21,578 nucleotides of DNA, from the IMG/VR virus record IMGVR_UViG_3300007735_000471, positions 1 through 21,578 of that record; one strand, 5' to 3'. Position 1 is the stretch's first letter, and each line of letters opens with the position of its first letter. Origin of the DNA: a virus. The position numbers and the translations under genes were made by a program. Below the pieces are notes generated by a model. That model saw nothing but the letters and a program-made list of their open reading frames with translations, did no database searches and was not told the DNA's origin. Below, piece after piece: positions 19,589 to 21,578 of this stretch.

Positions 19589-21055
19589 CTAGACTACAAA
19601 GAACCCAGGTGTCGGGGCGACTTCCTGTCTTCGAGTCGCACGATCCACCGCCAACGCCGTAGCGATAGCCGCGTCAATCTTGCGCTTCGACTTACCTTTC
19701 GACAACCGCCAACCCGTATCCGTTTGGCGTTGCGCCGGAGACAACATCTGGTCGATGTACATCGGGTCAGCGTTGATAGCCAACGTGCCGTTCACGATCA
19801 GCTCATACAAGGTGCCACACGCAGGCACCATACGGGCTGTGGACTGCGGAAACTCCACCATGTTCAACCCGTCATCAGCCAACGCCTCAGCCGACCGCTG
19901 AAAGAACGCAGGGTCATAGGCGAACTCCTGCACCCGATACTGAAGATGCAAGTCACGCAGATACGCCTCAACCGCCGACACATCCATCGCATGAGCGTCA
20001 GGATGCCAAATCTTCGCTCGACAAACAATCCGCCCATCCTGAGGTTGGGCTGTCACCACCGCAATCGAGTCATGCTTCAACGCCATGTCAATCCCCACAA
20101 ACACCGGCAAATCGGGGTCAAGTTGCAGATCGGAGACGCATTGGTCAAGCGCACCAGCAGGCAGCCACGACTCACCCTCAGTCCTCACCCATTGGTTCAA
20201 CCGATATCGCCTGAACGCAACCTCAGCCGTCTGATTCATGCTGATCTCCATGTCATCCCACGACAACAACCCCTCAGCCAGGTTCGGGTTCGCAGCCACC
20301 CACGCCTCGCGGTCATGCAACGCACACCCCTCAGGAGCCTCCCACCAGAAGAACCCAAACCGCTCATCAGCCACATCACCAGAGATGATGCGCCGACCAT
20401 AGTTGTAGAGACGGCCACAAACCGTGTCCAGGTCATGGCCTGCGGTCGTGATGGCGATGATGATCGGGTCAAGACGCGCACCAGACGCCAACGTCAACGC
20501 ATCCCACAAATCATCATTCGGCTGAACATGCAACTCATCAAACACCACACACGACGGATTCAACCCCTGCTGCAACTTCGCATCACTCGACAACACCCGA
20601 TACACCGCCCCAGTCGACGGCACCTCAATCGCATCCCGATACACCTTGCACACCCCAGCCAACGCCGACGACTGACTCACCTGCCACTTCGCCTCATTGA
20701 ACACCACCCGCGCCTGCTGCCTGTCACCCGCAGCCGAATACACCTCAGCCCCAGGCTCACCCTCGATCAACGCATACAACGCACACAGAGACCCGATAAG
20801 GCTCTTACCGTTCTTCCGCCCCAACCCCAGTAATGCTCGACGGTACCGAAGCAGACCATCCGCACGACGCTCATACAACGACACGAGAAGTTCCCGCTGC
20901 CAGTCGGTAAGCACCAAAGCCTCACCAGCCCGTATCCCCTTAGATACATGCAGGAACGTGGCAGCGAAATCCGCCACCAACAACCCGTCAGACTTCGGAT
21001 ACAACCTCGGCGTCGACCACGCTGGCCTTGCGCTTCCTGAAGGCATCAAGCTCAT
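19589..21055 (-). CDS. Terminase large subunit
   Basis: About 488 residues from the ATG at 21055, preceded by AAGGG; a TTG two codons earlier is also possible. The ATPase part has LGLGRKNGKS (Walker A, about 76-85), CVVFDE (Walker B, about 169-174) and ITTAG (coupling motif, about 202-206). The nuclease part has VGIDM (acidic residue about 323), AYDPA (about 381) and IDAAIATAL (about 461). This enzyme translocates DNA into the prohead through the portal and cuts the concatemer. It is of the Terminase_1 type that pairs with P27-like small subunits. The gene overlaps terS by 68 bases. The packaging mode (cos or headful) cannot be assigned with confidence from the sequence. Confidence 0.9.
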   Translation of the reverse strand: MSLMPSGSARPAWSTPRLYPKSDGLLVADFAATFLHVSKGIRAGEALVLTDWQRELLVSLYERRADGLLRYRRALLGLGRKNGKSLIGSLCALYALIEGEPGAEVYSAAGDRQQARVVFNEAKWQVSQSSALAGVCKVYRDAIEVPSTGAVYRVLSSDAKLQQGLNPSCVVFDELHVQPNDDLWDALTLASGARLDPIIIAITTAGHDLDTVCGRLYNYGRRIISGDVADERFGFFWWEAPEGCALHDREAWVAANPNLAEGLLSWDDMEISMNQTAEVAFRRYRLNQWVRTEGESWLPAGALDQCVSDLQLDPDLPVFVGIDMALKHDSIAVVTAQPQDGRIVCRAKIWHPDAHAMDVSAVEAYLRDLHLQYRVQEFAYDPAFFQRSAEALADDGLNMVEFPQSTARMVPACGTLYELIVNGTLAINADPMYIDQMLSPAQRQTDTGWRLSKGKSKRKIDAAIATALAVDRATRRQEVAPTPGFFVV

Positions 21056-21530
21056 TCGCAACCCTTATCTCCGCCAAACCCAACCGCGCCCGATCCGAAG
21101 GAGTGAACCCCAACAACGACATCCAAGCCGTGTTCTGGGCGTCCATCTGCTCGATCTGCTTCACCGCTGGATGCGTCACAATCTGACCATTCGGCGACGT
21201 GTACCAGCGACGCTCGACATCGTCCCCAAGCCACGCCTCTAACTCCGCAATCTTGTCGAAGTTCAGACACAACCTCGCCATCAGCGGCCCGTCGTGAAGC
21301 TCGCTCAAATGGCGACGACCCGCCACCCAATACGCCACCCAATCCCCGCACCCAACCTCTCCCAACTCGGCTGGCGGCTCTGGTATCGAGTCCACGTCCA
21401 CCGACGCCAACGCCTCCCCAGGCACCGGCGACGCAGCCAATCCGTTCCTGATCCTGGCACCACGCGCGCGACGACGCTCGATCGGCTCGGCTCGATTGCC
21501 TCGCCCAACACCTGTCGACTTTGTGGCCAT
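20988..21530 (-). CDS. Terminase small subunit, P27-like
   Basis: A 180-residue protein. A basic N-terminus (RRRARGARIRNG, about 19-30) is followed by a helical core (LMARLCLNFDKIAELEAWL). The closing region HPAVKQIEQMDAQNTAWMSL-LGFTPSDRARLGL (about 121-153) is diagnostic of P27-type small terminases. The protein binds viral DNA at the packaging start and hands it to the large subunit. It is the first gene of the head operon in this window. The region upstream (21531-21578) has no clear ribosome site or promoter that I can defend. The downstream overlap with terL indicates coupled translation. Confidence 0.85.
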   Translation of the reverse strand: MATKSTGVGRGNRAEPIERRRARGARIRNGLAASPVPGEALASVDVDSIPEPPAELGEVGCGDWVAYWVAGRRHLSELHDGPLMARLCLNFDKIAELEAWLGDDVERRWYTSPNGQIVTHPAVKQIEQMDAQNTAWMSLLGFTPSDRARLGLAEIRVANELDAFRKRKASVVDAEVVSEV

Positions 21531-21578
21531 ACGACAAGGGTAGCCGTAGCCCGTCCACCAACCCCGCAGATATCGTGC

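Noticed and set aside
19724-20833. 369-codon plus-strand open frame opposite terL
   Set aside because: Arg/His/Pro/Leu-biased translation with no domain pattern, fully antisense to the large terminase.

Overview
The window looks like the late (structural and lysis) half of a tailed double-stranded DNA phage, or a prophage, with a long non-contractile tail. Nearly every base is coding. All supported genes are on the minus strand, so the operon reads from position 21578 down to position 1. The capsid follows the HK97 plan: P27-type small terminase, large terminase, HK97 portal, prohead protease and HK97-fold major capsid protein. There is no sheath or baseplate set, and the tape-measure protein is short, so a siphovirus is the best reading. 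An actinobacterial host is likely but not proven: the DNA is fairly GC-rich, GTG and TTG starts are common, there are no spanin-like lipoproteins, and one secreted protein carries a very long Thr-rich linker of the kind common in aquatic Actinomycetota. No integrase, repressor, tRNA or CRISPR array was seen, so lifestyle cannot be judged here.

Layout in transcription order. Packaging and head: terS (21530-20988), terL (21055-19589), a 51-aa two-helix membrane protein (19583-19428), portal (19428-18082), a 92-aa protein (18082-17804), a 645-aa multidomain protein ending in the prohead protease (17804-15867) and the major capsid protein (15740-14562). Two GC-rich hairpins follow the capsid gene. 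Next come a 72-aa ORF nested in another frame with the start of a GT4 glycosyltransferase, and two further GT-A-type glycosyltransferase-like genes (to 11835). Connector and tail: head-tail connector, tail-terminator-like protein, major tail protein, a tail-assembly chaperone with a canonical -1 frameshift site, an HK97 gp10-like protein, a small primase/polymerase-like (AEP) protein, the tape measure and two minor tail proteins. Surface and lysis: a 62-aa coiled-coil protein, a secreted PA14-like/Thr-rich protein, two small holin-like membrane proteins, an M15 peptidase endolysin and a membrane/coiled-coil protein. Left end: a small HTH-like protein, a calcineurin-like metallophosphoesterase and a 94-aa protein. 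A promoter/operator-like region at about 156-220 then precedes a gene cut by the window edge.

Many genes are translationally coupled through ATGA, GTGA, TAATG or TGATG junctions, as expected of one long late transcript. No gene-free stretch exceeds 300 bases. The largest spacers are about 126 bp before the capsid gene, about 117 bp after it, about 100 bp at the left end and 84 bp before the major tail gene.

The points most worth a second look are the multidomain protease with an intact HAD-phosphatase motif set, the stand-alone primase-like gene inside the tail operon, the three-gene glycosyltransferase cassette with its nested start, and the PA14/Thr-rich secreted protein next to the lysis genes. 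All functional calls are by eye; no database search was run.
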